This document shows positions 1-9,157 of a stretch of DNA of 64,000 nucleotides, one piece after another. The notes below the pieces were generated by a model. The model made no database searches, was not told the DNA's origin, and saw only the letters and a program-made list of their open reading frames with translations. The position numbers were made by a program, and so were the translations under genes. Numbering within the stretch: the first letter of the stretch is position 1; each line of letters opens with the position of its first letter. Origin of the DNA: Halorubrum sp. BV1 (lineage in GTDB: Archaea > Halobacteriota > Halobacteria > Halobacteriales > Haloferacaceae). The stretch covers positions 546,814-610,813 of the forward strand of contig NZ_JQKV01000001.1 in the NCBI RefSeq assembly GCF_000746205.1. Direction: 5' to 3'.

Positions 1-936
1 TTCCTCAAACGCGCTGCTAAGGTATCCACTTATTCGTTCTTCAACTCTCCTGATACTTTCGTGATCCCGTGGATGGAAGTCACCGACTTCCTCTTGGAAT
101 TGTTTATCGAGTTCCTCTTGAATTTCATCTTGGATATGATTAATGAGATTTCCAAATTCTCCACCTCGTTGTGTTGCTGATTCAACTTCACGAATAGCTG
201 GAATGGAAATGACCTGTGGAAGAAAATTATTAAGGATAATTTTCTTTGTACCTTTCTTGAAATCTGTTGGTTGAAGTTCGAAATTAATACTATCTGGTCG
301 TGATTGGATGAATTCTTCCAGTTTTGTTTCCCAGATCCCCTTCTGACGGTGTTTTGAGTCTATTAGATCAGCAACTTCAGGGAATTCTTCCTTCATATCG
401 CGCTCATAATCATCCTTTGAATAGCTCTTATCACCGTCTTTCTGATCATCCCAGCGGGAATCCCGGTATTGCTCAAGATGTTCGATCGACAGTCGATCGT
501 CTTCTGGTCGAAAATCAAGGAGTCTTGAAACGGGGGACCGACTTTTCGCATTAACCTTCCGACAAATAGCCAATATCTCTTCATAATCATCAGACAATCT
601 TTCGAACCCAGCCCCTCTCAGCAATCCCGGGTCAAGAAAGGAAGCTTCTATTCTGTCCCTCTTTTCGGGATCATCTATCTGGTTTAGATCCTCCTCTCTC
701 ACTTCGAAGAACCCGTGAATTTCAACCGGCATCTCAGTCTTTTTCTGCCAAAATAGTTCGTCATCCAGATTCTTTTCTCGTTCACCAAGTAGGAATTTTA
801 CAGCGGATAGGATATTTGTCTTCCCTGCATTGTTCTTTCCAACTAAGCAGTCTAGTCCAGCGAACTCGATAGACTCGTTCCCGGACTGCCCCTTGATAGA
901 ACGATAGTGGTCAACCTCAAGATCGATAAGTCGCAT
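1..936 (-). CDS. OLD-family-like AAA ATPase, C-terminus cut off by the window edge
   Basis: The minus strand is open from an ATG at 936 to base 1, giving 312 residues with no stop. It begins MRLIDLEVDHYRSIKG and has a Walker A motif VGKNNAGKT around residues 33-41, typical of the SMC/RecF/OLD ATPases. The later part is charged and helical, as expected of the coiled-coil arms. OLD-type ATPases often carry a C-terminal TOPRIM nuclease (as in GajA of Gabija), but that part lies outside the window, so Gabija, a standalone OLD nuclease and a Septu-type ATPase cannot be told apart. An AT-rich TATA-like element (about 960-967 on the minus strand) lies about 25 nt before the ATG, which suggests a leaderless start. 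Family fairly sure, system unknown. Confidence 0.8.
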   Translation of the reverse strand, partial: MRLIDLEVDHYRSIKGQSGNESIEFAGLDCLVGKNNAGKTNILSAVKFLLGEREKNLDDELFWQKKTEMPVEIHGFFEVREEDLNQIDDPEKRDRIEASFLDPGLLRGAGFERLSDDYEEILAICRKVNAKSRSPVSRLLDFRPEDDRLSIEHLEQYRDSRWDDQKDGDKSYSKDDYERDMKEEFPEVADLIDSKHRQKGIWETKLEEFIQSRPDSINFELQPTDFKKGTKKIILNNFLPQVISIPAIREVESATQRGGEFGNLINHIQDEIQEELDKQFQEEVGDFHPRDHESIRRVEERISGYLSSAFEE

Positions 937-1052
937 ACCCTGTCAGGTATTGTTAGCCGTATTAATCTAATGGACAAAACAGTTCGTCGACGAGGTTCTC
1001 ATTAGAGGTTCCGTCAACAGTCATATTTTGGCAAAGGTTCGTGGACAATTCG

Positions 1053-1427
1053 TTAGTTGAACTCCTGCTGAGCCTGTTTCTCGTGCCGATACTGGCTCAG
1101 GAGCTTCGGTTCCCAATTGAGCAGGTCTTCGCGCGTATCGATTCCACGCTTTTCGAGATAGCGACTGACAGCGTCAGCAAACTCTATAGCCGTATGGGCG
1201 TCGGCTTGTGAATTGTGTTCCATGGCTTCAGCGTAGACCTGTCCAGGAACAACTAGCGGTTCGGCCCAGTCGTCTCGGAGCATCACTAGCCGCGCTCGGA
1301 GAGCTGTGTCGAACAGTGTTTTGTCCGGCTCCCCGATGGGTTCTCCGAGGAGCTTAGCTTCTAGCCGGACGATCTCGGCCATATCTGGCTCGAAAGAGTT
1401 CTCTTCCGAGTCATTTTCGCGGCTCAT
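1053..1427 (-). CDS. small acidic hypothetical protein downstream of the integrase
   Basis: The 124-residue product has no motif I recognise. It is acidic and probably helical, with no membrane segment. Its ATG at 1427 lies 2 nt after the recombinase stop (TAA at 1432-1430), so the two are almost certainly co-transcribed and translationally coupled. Position suggests a recombination accessory factor such as an excisionase-like or directionality protein, but nothing in the sequence shows a DNA-binding fold, so this is inference from neighbourhood only. Confidence 0.6.
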   Translation of the reverse strand: MSRENDSEENSFEPDMAEIVRLEAKLLGEPIGEPDKTLFDTALRARLVMLRDDWAEPLVVPGQVYAEAMEHNSQADAHTAIEFADAVSRYLEKRGIDTREDLLNWEPKLLSQYRHEKQAQQEFN

Positions 1428-1429
1428 AG

Positions 1430-2623
1430 TTAGCCGAGATACCCGCCCTGGCTGTTGCCATAGACTTCTTCGTAAATTTCCTGACGCAGTTCGCGTCGAT
1501 CGGTCTTGTCACGCTGATCGTAGTGCTTTTTAATCACTTCGGGGGTGACGTCGCAGCGATCAGCCAGAATTTCGATCGGAATGTTATTCGACCTCTCAGC
1601 CGTCAGATAGCCCTTCCTGACGGTGTGGGTTGACAGGGAAGACGGACAGTTTGAGGCGTTGTCGATGGTCTGAGCAGCCTCGCACGAGTCCGGATCACGG
1701 TCGTGGGGGCACTCCTCCCCGATCTCGCACGGACGGGTCCACTTGTAGATGTACTTGCTGATCGTCGATTTTGCAATTCGACCGTGCGTGGTCGTGATCA
1801 GGGGTTCGCGACCGTAGTCGTCGGTTGCTTCAGTCCGGTTGTGTTCGATGTAGTCGTCGATGATCTCGGCGACCTCTTCGGAGATGTTCACTTCTCGCTC
1901 TCCAGCCTTCTTGTTTTTCAGCGTCGTTCCTTCATCGATCCGGTGGTGGAATTCGATGAAGAGTTCGCTGCGGTCGGTGTGGATGTCTTTGAGATCGAGC
2001 GAGTGAACGCCACCTCGTCGGCAGCCTAAGGCCCCGAGCAGAAGCCAGATGACGTGTTCGGTCGTGGCGTACTCGTACTCTTCCAGATGCTGGATGATGT
2101 CATTCGCACGGTCTTTCGACAGGTATTCCTCTCGGACTTCGTCTTCGTAGCTGAGTTCGGGAGTCTGAACTTTGTCAGCTAATCCTGCGTCGACTCCCTC
2201 GATGTCTTCGAGGACCCGGAGGAAGTTCCTCATCAGATACATCTCGTCACGCATCGTCTTCGGACTGAGCGTCTTGTGTGACGACTTCTCTCGCCTCCAG
2301 GCTCGATATTCACGCATCGTCCGGCCGCTGAGCGCGTTGAGGTTGTTAATTCCCTTGAGCGCGCAAAACTCGACGAAGAATTCCAGACTCCGCCGGTAGT
2401 CCTGAACCGTCGATTCGACGAGATCCTCACGACGGTCCTCGAGGTACATATTCACTGCCTCTTCTGGGCCGATCGGCTGGAGGGCACTTTCCTCATCGAG
2501 TTTCTGCCGAATCGTGTCCAGCTCAGAGCGAATCGTTTCGAGGCTCTCGACGTTCTCAGATCCCCCGCGACCTGGTTGAGCACCCACGTTACGACCACCC
2601 CCGTTCCGAGTTGAGGTGTCCAT
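1430..2623 (-). CDS. tyrosine recombinase/integrase (XerC/D-like)
   Basis: This 397-residue site-specific recombinase probably integrates or excises the element. Residues about 1-45 are a Gly/Ser-rich tail and short coil. Residues about 52-140 are the SAM-like core-binding domain. The catalytic domain has the first arginine in GCRRGGVHSLDL (R202/203), the H-x-x-R box HTVR (H333, R336) and the nucleophile in KKHYDQRD (Y368), so it looks active. Between them, at about 299-327, is an insertion with four cysteines and a histidine (C299, C305, H307, C314, C327) that may bind zinc; I recall similar insertions in haloarchaeal plasmid integrases. It is the upstream gene of a two-gene operon with 1053-1427. 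It lies 37 kb from the tRNA-Arg, so it may serve another target or the far end of the element. Confidence 0.92.
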   Translation of the reverse strand: MDTSTRNGGGRNVGAQPGRGGSENVESLETIRSELDTIRQKLDEESALQPIGPEEAVNMYLEDRREDLVESTVQDYRRSLEFFVEFCALKGINNLNALSGRTMREYRAWRREKSSHKTLSPKTMRDEMYLMRNFLRVLEDIEGVDAGLADKVQTPELSYEDEVREEYLSKDRANDIIQHLEEYEYATTEHVIWLLLGALGCRRGGVHSLDLKDIHTDRSELFIEFHHRIDEGTTLKNKKAGEREVNISEEVAEIIDDYIEHNRTEATDDYGREPLITTTHGRIAKSTISKYIYKWTRPCEIGEECPHDRDPDSCEAAQTIDNASNCPSSLSTHTVRKGYLTAERSNNIPIEILADRCDVTPEVIKKHYDQRDKTDRRELRQEIYEEVYGNSQGGYLG

Positions 2624-2962
2624 CCGATACGGTGTCCGCTCCGCTGTAGATCGGAGATTTATTTACTTGCGAGCGATACGCCCTCGTAGGCGCGTACGTG
2701 GCTTTCATTGAGTGGAGTGCGCGCTTGATCGCCGGGCGTTGCACCGCCCGGCTGTACTTCACGACGACATGCCGTCGTCGGGTCGATTCAACAAGGAGTG
2801 ACGGCAATAGTCGTATTAAACGCTGAGCATTTCTCCCGGAATCTCAGCCACGCTCTGAATTCACAAATGTACGTTCAATCCTTTCAGAATGCGTTTTGTG
2901 GGCCTTTTCAGTTACTTCGCACACACGAACTATATCGAATAATTTAGAACGTCTTCCGGTAG
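2624..2962. other. 339-bp intergenic region before the integrase, no gene seen
   Basis: This region separates the divergent integrase and regulator genes. It holds two strong tandem hairpins (2731-2780, listed separately) and an AT-rich right end, where ACTATATCGAATAATTT at about 2929-2945 probably provides the TATA element for the gene at 2975. A short minus-strand frame across the hairpins has atypical composition and I do not call it a gene. Confidence 0.5.
2731..2780. repeat. two tandem perfect hairpins upstream of the integrase
   Basis: The first is GCCGGGCG (2731-2738), a 6-nt loop, then CGCCCGGC (2745-2752). The second is CGACGAC (2762-2768), a 5-nt loop, then GTCGTCG (2774-2780). Both stems are perfect and GC-rich within AT-richer DNA. 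They sit about 110-160 bp before the recombinase start. They could be recombinase arm-binding sites, an operator, or a structured RNA; nothing in the sequence decides this. Confidence 0.6.
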
Positions 2963-2974
2963 ATGTTCTCAAAA

Positions 2975-3562
2975 ATGTCTGGAGGTCGCCCACAACGAGT
3001 TGACGACGATCAAATTCTCGAACTCTTTTTTGAAGCGGACAGCCCCGTTCTTACGACGGCAGAAATCGCAAGTGATCTTCCGATAGGTCAGCGTGCAACA
3101 ATAGATCGTCTCTCTTCACTAAGCCAACGAGCGATTCTAGCAGAAAAGGACGTCGGGCAAGCAGGTCGTGTTTGGTGGCTCAAAATCCTCACGTGGCATT
3201 ATCCATCGGTCGACAAGGATTCCTCAATAACTGAGCAGTTAGACCCCGAGAAGCCGCGTGGCACGCGCTTGCCGACATCTGACTGGACAAACATGGACCA
3301 GTATCTCGCTGTACAACCTGACGAGCGATACGAGCCTCGAGTCCCAGAACGACAACGCGCAGTACGAGCAGCATATGAGTACCTCTCCGATAAGGGACGG
3401 CCAGTATCGAAACGAGAATTCATCTACGACGTTTGGCCCGAACAGCAAGCCGGGTACAAGACTCCAACAACGTGGTGGCAGGAATTAATCCGCCCTCATT
3501 TGTCCGCTGTCGACACAGTCCAGCTAACTGACTCTCAGGAATGGACACTCAAGAGTCGGTAG
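2975..3562 (+). CDS. winged-helix DNA-binding regulator (haloarchaeal plasmid type)
   Basis: The 195-residue protein has an N-terminal winged-helix region (residues about 10-70) with the pattern LTTAEIASDLPIGQRATIDRL, a recognition-helix layout like the MarR/ArsR-type small regulators. The C-terminal half has conserved aromatics (WWQELIRP) and no enzyme motif. I prefer the ATG at 2975 (MSGGRPQR) over an in-frame ATG at 2963. It is alone on the plus strand, between the integrase operon and a minus-strand hypothetical, a place where element copy-number or integration regulators are often found. Confidence 0.65.
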   Translation: MSGGRPQRVDDDQILELFFEADSPVLTTAEIASDLPIGQRATIDRLSSLSQRAILAEKDVGQAGRVWWLKILTWHYPSVDKDSSITEQLDPEKPRGTRLPTSDWTNMDQYLAVQPDERYEPRVPERQRAVRAAYEYLSDKGRPVSKREFIYDVWPEQQAGYKTPTTWWQELIRPHLSAVDTVQLTDSQEWTLKSR

Positions 3563-3571
3563 GTCGATAAA

Positions 3572-3868
3572 TCACTGATCTTCTGGAGGTGACTGTTCAG
3601 GAGCTTCTGATTCTGTATCTATGTCGCTTATTTCGAGGTCATCGACGGCGCTGATGAGTGTCTCCCCGAGAGCTCGAATACCATCATGATCTCCACGGAT
3701 GGTCGCACGCTTCTTTTCGCCGTCCCGTGCAGCTGACAGCTCGATAGCTACGCCCCGAGGATCGCTCCCGGCGGGGGCAACCACTCGTGCTTCAACAAGG
3801 GTTGGCCCCTCATTGGGAACATCGTGGTCAAATAATGTCAGTAGCTTCTGAATTTTCTCATCCGTCAT
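3572..3868 (-). CDS. small acidic hypothetical protein
   Basis: About 98 residues starting MTDEKIQKLLTLFDHD; an in-frame ATG at 3892 would add 8 residues. The protein is acidic with a disordered Glu/Pro-rich tail. The middle (residues about 25-80) alternates strands and a helix, but I recognise no family. It is convergent with the winged-helix gene, the stops only 9 nt apart, so each probably bounds the other's transcript. Confidence 0.55.
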   Translation of the reverse strand: MTDEKIQKLLTLFDHDVPNEGPTLVEARVVAPAGSDPRGVAIELSAARDGEKKRATIRGDHDGIRALGETLISAVDDLEISDIDTESEAPEQSPPEDQ

Positions 3869-4067
3869 ACGTGAACCGTTGATTCTCATCAAGGAATAGT
3901 TTTGTAATCAGCGAGACACCCTCGGCGATTATACTCATTGTGAGGTTCGCAGGGGCGTACAATCGGACTGGTTTCACTGAATCAATTCCCATAGCGTTTT
4001 AAGAAGCAACAAGGTATGCCCCGGTGCCTGCATCAGAATAAACGACACGCTAAGAGCCTAACTGCCT

Positions 4068-4108
4068 GAGAACCGGGGGATCCCCGGAACCTACACCCTC
4101 TGGTTCTC
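4068..4108 (+). promoter_or_regulatory. hairpin before the replication gene
   Basis: GAGAACC (4068-4074) and GGTTCTC (4102-4108) form a perfect 7-bp stem enclosing a second stem, GGGG (4075-4078) with CCCC (4082-4085). It ends 9 nt before one possible start codon (4117) and 87 nt before the preferred one (4195). The location fits an operator, an initiator-protein site or a leader RNA structure for the replication protein; the function is inferred. Confidence 0.45.
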
Positions 4109-4194
4109 GCTCGGGTATGTTAAGCCCTGGTATCTACCAGTGGCAACTCCAGAAATGCCGAGTGACGTCTTCGGGCGTCGGGCCTCACAACCAG

Positions 4195-7100
4195 ATGTCG
4201 AACGAAAACAGCCCTCCATCCATAGACGCGTCCGATTCACTCTCTCGAACAGACATCCAGACGCACTACGAACGAATCAAACCCGCTCTCAAACCATTAG
4301 GCGAGGTACTCGACAACCCGACAGGGCTTGTCTACGATAGGAACGGTTGGTATCGGACTCGTGACAACGACGATATAGACCAGATCGAGAACGGGTTCGA
4401 CAAAAAGCGCCGAATGCAGACGATTCAGCGCGACTTCGATCACGCTGTCAGCCAAGTCGATCGATCTCTGTACGTTCTGACATCCTACAAATCGCTGAGT
4501 TCGATGAACAATTGGACAGCGGCGACGCTCGATGGTACGACCTATCGATATGAACCTGGGAAGTCCCCAACGCCCGATACAGCTGATCTGCGCGCCGTCG
4601 GAACGTGGGGAGACATCGACCTAGCCGACGATCTAAAACCCAAACGCGGTAACCTCTCTGAATCCACACGTAACACAGCTGAGGAAGCCCTCCAGGCCTA
4701 TGCGGACGAATTGGCGACCCTGTACGGCGGCCACGACGCAGTATTCATGCTCGACTCTGTCGGTGGAGCCTACATCCTTGGTACTCCAAGCGCTACGCTT
4801 CCGATAGCCGACCTCTTTGATGATGACCTGGAAGCTCGCGGATGGGTTTTCGAAGAGTTCATCGACCGATCGAACCACTGGCTCAGAGACGCCGAAAAAC
4901 GCGTCAACGACCGTGTCCCCGGTGCAGAAGAAGTAATCCACCCAGACTGGGTTAATAACCAAAACCACCAGTACAAGGCGCCACTGTCCCTCCACGGCGA
5001 CCATGATGCCGTAGTCACTCCTATCGACCCCGAAGCTGTCACGTACTCAGTTACGCCGATCGAAGACGTCGACGAAGAGTTGCTGAATGAGGTCCAAACG
5101 TGGGCTAGCGCGCTCACCAGTATCGAATATACGAGCCGAATTGGGTCTCTTGTTGAGGCCCTCTGGCCAGACTACGCCGAAGATGCTGACACCTGGAAGA
5201 AAGCTCTCAGATCGTGGGTCAAAAATAAGCGTGAACGAGAGCAGCGTCGTCAAGAACGCGTGCGTGAAGCAGAGGAACGTCAGCAAGAACTCTCCGGTGA
5301 ACTCGAAGGCGTACAGTTGACTACGGATCGTAGCGTCGTCGAGGCGGCTGTCGAGAACATTGACGTGCGCGAACTCGCGAAAGAGGTTGCTGACATCTGG
5401 CACGGTGAAAAGACGCCACCTCGCTTCGGTCCGCCATGGCATGAGGATCACAATACTGGCCAGTCGACCTTTGCCGATCGCGATAAGTTCCATGATAATG
5501 CTGAGGGCTGGAACGGGAATGCAGCCGTCCTTGTCGCACTTACAGACGGGATTAGCAATGACGACGACCTGACCGGGGATGAATACCCCCGAGCAATAGA
5601 TGCCCTCCGAGACCGCGGATACTCGATTCCAATCTGGGTGCCTGAAGCCGGAACGGACCGGGCCGATGGGGAGGAATACACTCGAACCCCGCTGTGGGCG
5701 CTTCGCAAAGCGGCAGTCACGCTTGGAATCTGCGAGACAGATGACTTCGTCAACAAGGAGACGTCGTCGGGAACGTATCCCGACTTCCCCGATAATGACA
5801 CTCGAACCTCAGTCTTGGAGGCTCTCGAAGAACGTGACATCGATCACGGGTGGGATCTCAACCAGTCCGAGTCGCTGACTGCTCAATACCAGATTCAGTC
5901 CTGTACGCCACCAGTAGACAAGTCGGCGTCGTTCGATGTCCAAGAACGCTGGGATGCTCTTCAAGAAGACCGGTATGATGAGTTCCTTGACGCCGACTCG
6001 GTCACGATTTTCGCCGATCCGCCCGGCACTGGAAAAACTACGAACGCTGCGTTAGCGGCGGCTCAGCGAGATCGCTCATACAGCATACTGTTCAGTATGC
6101 ACGAGAAGGCTCGTGAGTTCATCAAAGATGACGCATCCCCCGCCGGCGCGTACCATCTGAAAGGCGCCGAACAGAAACGAAATGACGAATGTATGGATGC
6201 GGATCATCAGGACGAGCAGTGTCCGACTCACGGAACCTCCAGCCGGTGCCCCTCAATGTGCCCGATCTATGACTGTCCGAGCGATAATCCGCTCCGCGAG
6301 CAGTTTGAGCGCGTCGTTGATGAAGTTGGCCCGGTTGAAGCGCACCTGCTACTTGACCCACATGACGGGTCTGAATGCGCGTATCTCAAGCAGTTCGACG
6401 ACCTTGAGTACAAAGATGCAATTGTTGGCGTCCACGAATATCTGCAACTGAAGACCGTCGCAGATGAAAGTCGAGACGTTCTCGTAGACGAGAAGCCGCG
6501 ATCACTGATTTCAGAACGGACACTCTCCGCGAATCAACTGCTTCAACTCGAAACGGTACTCTCTGAAATCGGCGACACAATCGAGAACAAGAACCCAGCC
6601 GAAAGTCGGACACTGAACGCGATCGGAGAATTCGCAGGTGAACTCGCGAGCGCTGTGAGTAACGGAAACCCGCTCGATTCTGTTCAACCGCCTCAAGTTT
6701 GCTGGACGTCTTACGAGACCTACAACGACGTGGCCGGCCATTATCGCGAATTTAAACCCCCCGCAGAGGACCAGCCCTGGCAGTATGGAGAAGTCTTCGC
6801 AAGGGCGAAAATCAAATTCAACGAGACAATCCTCTCCCGTATTGAGGACGGTACCTGGACGGGCGTTCCGCTGGCATTCGACGCGCTCATCGCCGCTGCA
6901 ATTGAGGCTGGACTCCCCCGAGACCCGCTTTCCAAGGCATACGCTCTCCCCCTCAAACTGTCACACTGCCCACGCTGCAAGGACCAACTTGCGATCGATG
7001 AGCGCGGAATTCGCGTCTGTGAGAACTGCGCCTGGCAGGAAGACGAAAACAACCTCATTCAAAAGCAGACCGAACGGGCGAGAGTTAATGCCGAACATGA

Positions 7101-8319
7101 GGGGACAAACCTCGTTGTCCGGGCGCTTCCTCTCCTGTCCGACCTGCCGTCCTCGCCGCTCATCCTTGATGCTACGGCTACGCCCGAACGTATCGGCGCA
7201 CTCTTCGGCGATCCTGACCCGCTTGTCACAGGCGATGACTCGCTTGAGAGCGATATGAAGCTGACACAGATAACCGATGGTCAATATCACGGTGGAACCA
7301 TCCAAAAGTCCGAGTCACTGCGTGAGAAAATCCAAGCGGTCATTGACGAAGCCGGCTACCAGTTCGACCAGCCGCTATTCATCTTGCGTAAAGACCTCGT
7401 GAGCGAATTCGACCTTCCAGAGAACAGTGAAGTTCTCAACTATCACGGTGCTCGTGGGCTCAACCGGACGGGGTGTGACGCTGTCTTCTGTATCGGCGCC
7501 CCGCATCCATACCTCCCAGAGCTCCAAACGGAAGCTGAATTACTCGCGCAGCATCGTGATGACCTTCGGTCAGGTGGAACGGAATACAGTACCCGTCGCG
7601 AGGAGGGTACGCTCGCCGCAAACCCCCCAGTGTATCGCAAACTCAACTACGAGAATGAAAACGGCCGCGGGCGCGCAGTCCCGACGAAACACTATTCGGG
7701 CCTTGTCGGCGCGCTATTTCGTGAAACACGCGAAAAAGAGCTCGTACAGGCGGTCCATAGAATTCGGCCGCTTCTCGCGAACAAGCCGAAACACGCCTAC
7801 CTGATCACAAACGTCCCGACCTCGCTGCCCGTCGACCGACTCGTTGAGCTTGATGAGCTCGCTACGCCGCTGGAACAGCGCTTCTCCTCTGACCGCGCAG
7901 TTGATCTCCTCCACCACCTGTCCGAAGCGGCCTGCGACCAGCCCCTGCCCCTCGAGCATCTCCCCTTTGAGGAGGAACACGGCGAGTTGTGCTTTACCAG
8001 AGGGGACTTGGCAGACTTCGCTGAGGAAAGGGGTATCGACGTTTCGATGAAGACGATCTCCAACTGGGTTAGCAGCTTTGAGGACCTTGGACTACTGGTG
8101 GAAGGAGACTATATCCCTAGGGAGGGCTCCCGGCTACGACTCAGGAAATCCACTTTGAAACGAGCGTTAAGAGTTATGTCTATTAACGCCTGCTTCAAAG
8201 TGGACGAGACCCCTTCCTGCGTTCCACCAGCGTCGCCCGCGGATTGGGACAGGCTCGCCCAGAGGCTGCTTGATTCCGAGTCACGCGAGAAAGTATTAGC
8301 TCTGTCTTCAGCTGATTAA
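4195..8319 (+). CDS. primase-helicase fusion replication protein
   Basis: This 1374-residue protein is the probable replication protein of the element. The N-terminal third resembles an archaeo-eukaryotic primase (AEP), with the metal-binding pattern D-I-D at residues 140-142 and a later SLHGDHDAVVTPID segment. Residues about 406-455 look like a primase zinc-finger module without its cysteines. The second half is a superfamily-2-like helicase: Walker A ADPPGTGKT near 611, a cysteine-rich insert at about 663-697, VLVDEKP near 763, a four-cysteine zinc ribbon at about 925-950, the TAT motif near 993, and QAVHRIRP near 1185. A winged helix (about 1256-1320) ends it. An ATG at 4117 would add 26 residues. 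A hairpin precedes the gene. The domain calls are from motifs; polymerase activity is inferred. Confidence 0.75.
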   Translation: MSNENSPPSIDASDSLSRTDIQTHYERIKPALKPLGEVLDNPTGLVYDRNGWYRTRDNDDIDQIENGFDKKRRMQTIQRDFDHAVSQVDRSLYVLTSYKSLSSMNNWTAATLDGTTYRYEPGKSPTPDTADLRAVGTWGDIDLADDLKPKRGNLSESTRNTAEEALQAYADELATLYGGHDAVFMLDSVGGAYILGTPSATLPIADLFDDDLEARGWVFEEFIDRSNHWLRDAEKRVNDRVPGAEEVIHPDWVNNQNHQYKAPLSLHGDHDAVVTPIDPEAVTYSVTPIEDVDEELLNEVQTWASALTSIEYTSRIGSLVEALWPDYAEDADTWKKALRSWVKNKREREQRRQERVREAEERQQELSGELEGVQLTTDRSVVEAAVENIDVRELAKEVADIWHGEKTPPRFGPPWHEDHNTGQSTFADRDKFHDNAEGWNGNAAVLVALTDGISNDDDLTGDEYPRAIDALRDRGYSIPIWVPEAGTDRADGEEYTRTPLWALRKAAVTLGICETDDFVNKETSSGTYPDFPDNDTRTSVLEALEERDIDHGWDLNQSESLTAQYQIQSCTPPVDKSASFDVQERWDALQEDRYDEFLDADSVTIFADPPGTGKTTNAALAAAQRDRSYSILFSMHEKAREFIKDDASPAGAYHLKGAEQKRNDECMDADHQDEQCPTHGTSSRCPSMCPIYDCPSDNPLREQFERVVDEVGPVEAHLLLDPHDGSECAYLKQFDDLEYKDAIVGVHEYLQLKTVADESRDVLVDEKPRSLISERTLSANQLLQLETVLSEIGDTIENKNPAESRTLNAIGEFAGELASAVSNGNPLDSVQPPQVCWTSYETYNDVAGHYREFKPPAEDQPWQYGEVFARAKIKFNETILSRIEDGTWTGVPLAFDALIAAAIEAGLPRDPLSKAYALPLKLSHCPRCKDQLAIDERGIRVCENCAWQEDENNLIQKQTERARVNAEHEGTNLVVRALPLLSDLPSSPLILDATATPERIGALFGDPDPLVTGDDSLESDMKLTQITDGQYHGGTIQKSESLREKIQAVIDEAGYQFDQPLFILRKDLVSEFDLPENSEVLNYHGARGLNRTGCDAVFCIGAPHPYLPELQTEAELLAQHRDDLRSGGTEYSTRREEGTLAANPPVYRKLNYENENGRGRAVPTKHYSGLVGALFRETREKELVQAVHRIRPLLANKPKHAYLITNVPTSLPVDRLVELDELATPLEQRFSSDRAVDLLHHLSEAACDQPLPLEHLPFEEEHGELCFTRGDLADFAEERGIDVSMKTISNWVSSFEDLGLLVEGDYIPREGSRLRLRKSTLKRALRVMSINACFKVDETPSCVPPASPADWDRLAQRLLDSESREKVLALSSAD

Positions 8320-8557
8320 CTGACGCTCTGGCCTGTCACCCTGGAAATGAGCAGTTTCAGAGGTGACGGCACAGAGGGCGGTCCGAGCCGATTGCGCCCG
8401 CATCTCTTTCAGGGGCGGTTGCGAAGGCTGCGGCTGATATAAACGTGGTTTAAATCTTAGATATATCACCGCGCTTGGTTTGTTATTTTTAGTAATTTCG
8501 CACGTTTCAAGCCCGGTTTAACGTATTTACCGCAGGAGTATCGAGTTCTATCAAACG

Positions 8558-9157
8558 ATGGAATCGACAACACTCGATCGGTATGATACAGGAACAGTCT
8601 GGACACGGATGCTCGCGCTGACCGAGTCCAGCGCAGATGGAGCGGGCACCGTGCGTCGCGAGGAGGTTCTCAAAAACGACCATGGGCAGTACCTGCTCTG
8701 GCAGGCTGAGACAGAACAGGCAGTCGACTCATGGCAAGACTGGCAGCCAGCCGAGATCGAAGTAACAGCTCTCGACGAAGACGCGCTAGCGGACTGGTAC
8801 AAGACCGCCTACGAACATGACGAGTTCAACGTGCTAGCGACGGACGAGCTCATCGAAGAGATCGCGCTTGAACTCGGTGAGCCACTCAACATCCACATCG
8901 TCGAGGCAGACTCAGAATCGCCGTATCCGTCGCCAGCAGCCCGCTACCCGGATAGTCACACGATGTTCGCGTCGTGGCTGTCGGGCGAACAGGACGAGCT
9001 GGCCGAGCAACTGGACGCACTTCGCCAGCAACTACTCACAGACTCGCTCGACGAGCGGACAGTCACTGAGGCGCGGCTCTCGTTAGGGCATCTTGAGCGC
9101 GGGATCGCCAGTCTTCAACCGGATGGCGTAGACGACGGGGGGATGGGAGGCGGATGA
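8558..9157 (+). CDS. hypothetical protein, first gene of the Hsp70 operon
   Basis: The 199-residue acidic, largely helical protein has no recognised motif. It has a coiled-coil-like stretch at about 140-185 and a Gly-rich tail. Its stop overlaps the Hsp70 start (ATGA at 9154-9157), so the two are translationally coupled and probably work together. By position it could be an adaptor or co-chaperone, but it has no J-domain HPD motif and no obvious GrpE pattern. The 238 bp before it is AT-rich (about 8440-8530) and probably holds the operon promoter. Confidence 0.65.
   Translation: MESTTLDRYDTGTVWTRMLALTESSADGAGTVRREEVLKNDHGQYLLWQAETEQAVDSWQDWQPAEIEVTALDEDALADWYKTAYEHDEFNVLATDELIEEIALELGEPLNIHIVEADSESPYPSPAARYPDSHTMFASWLSGEQDELAEQLDALRQQLLTDSLDERTVTEARLSLGHLERGIASLQPDGVDDGGMGGG

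Noticed and set aside
4117..4194. Start of the replication protein at 4117
   Set aside because: Possible, but the 26 extra residues look unlike the acidic start at 4195 (MSNENSPPSID); I kept 4195 and noted the alternative.
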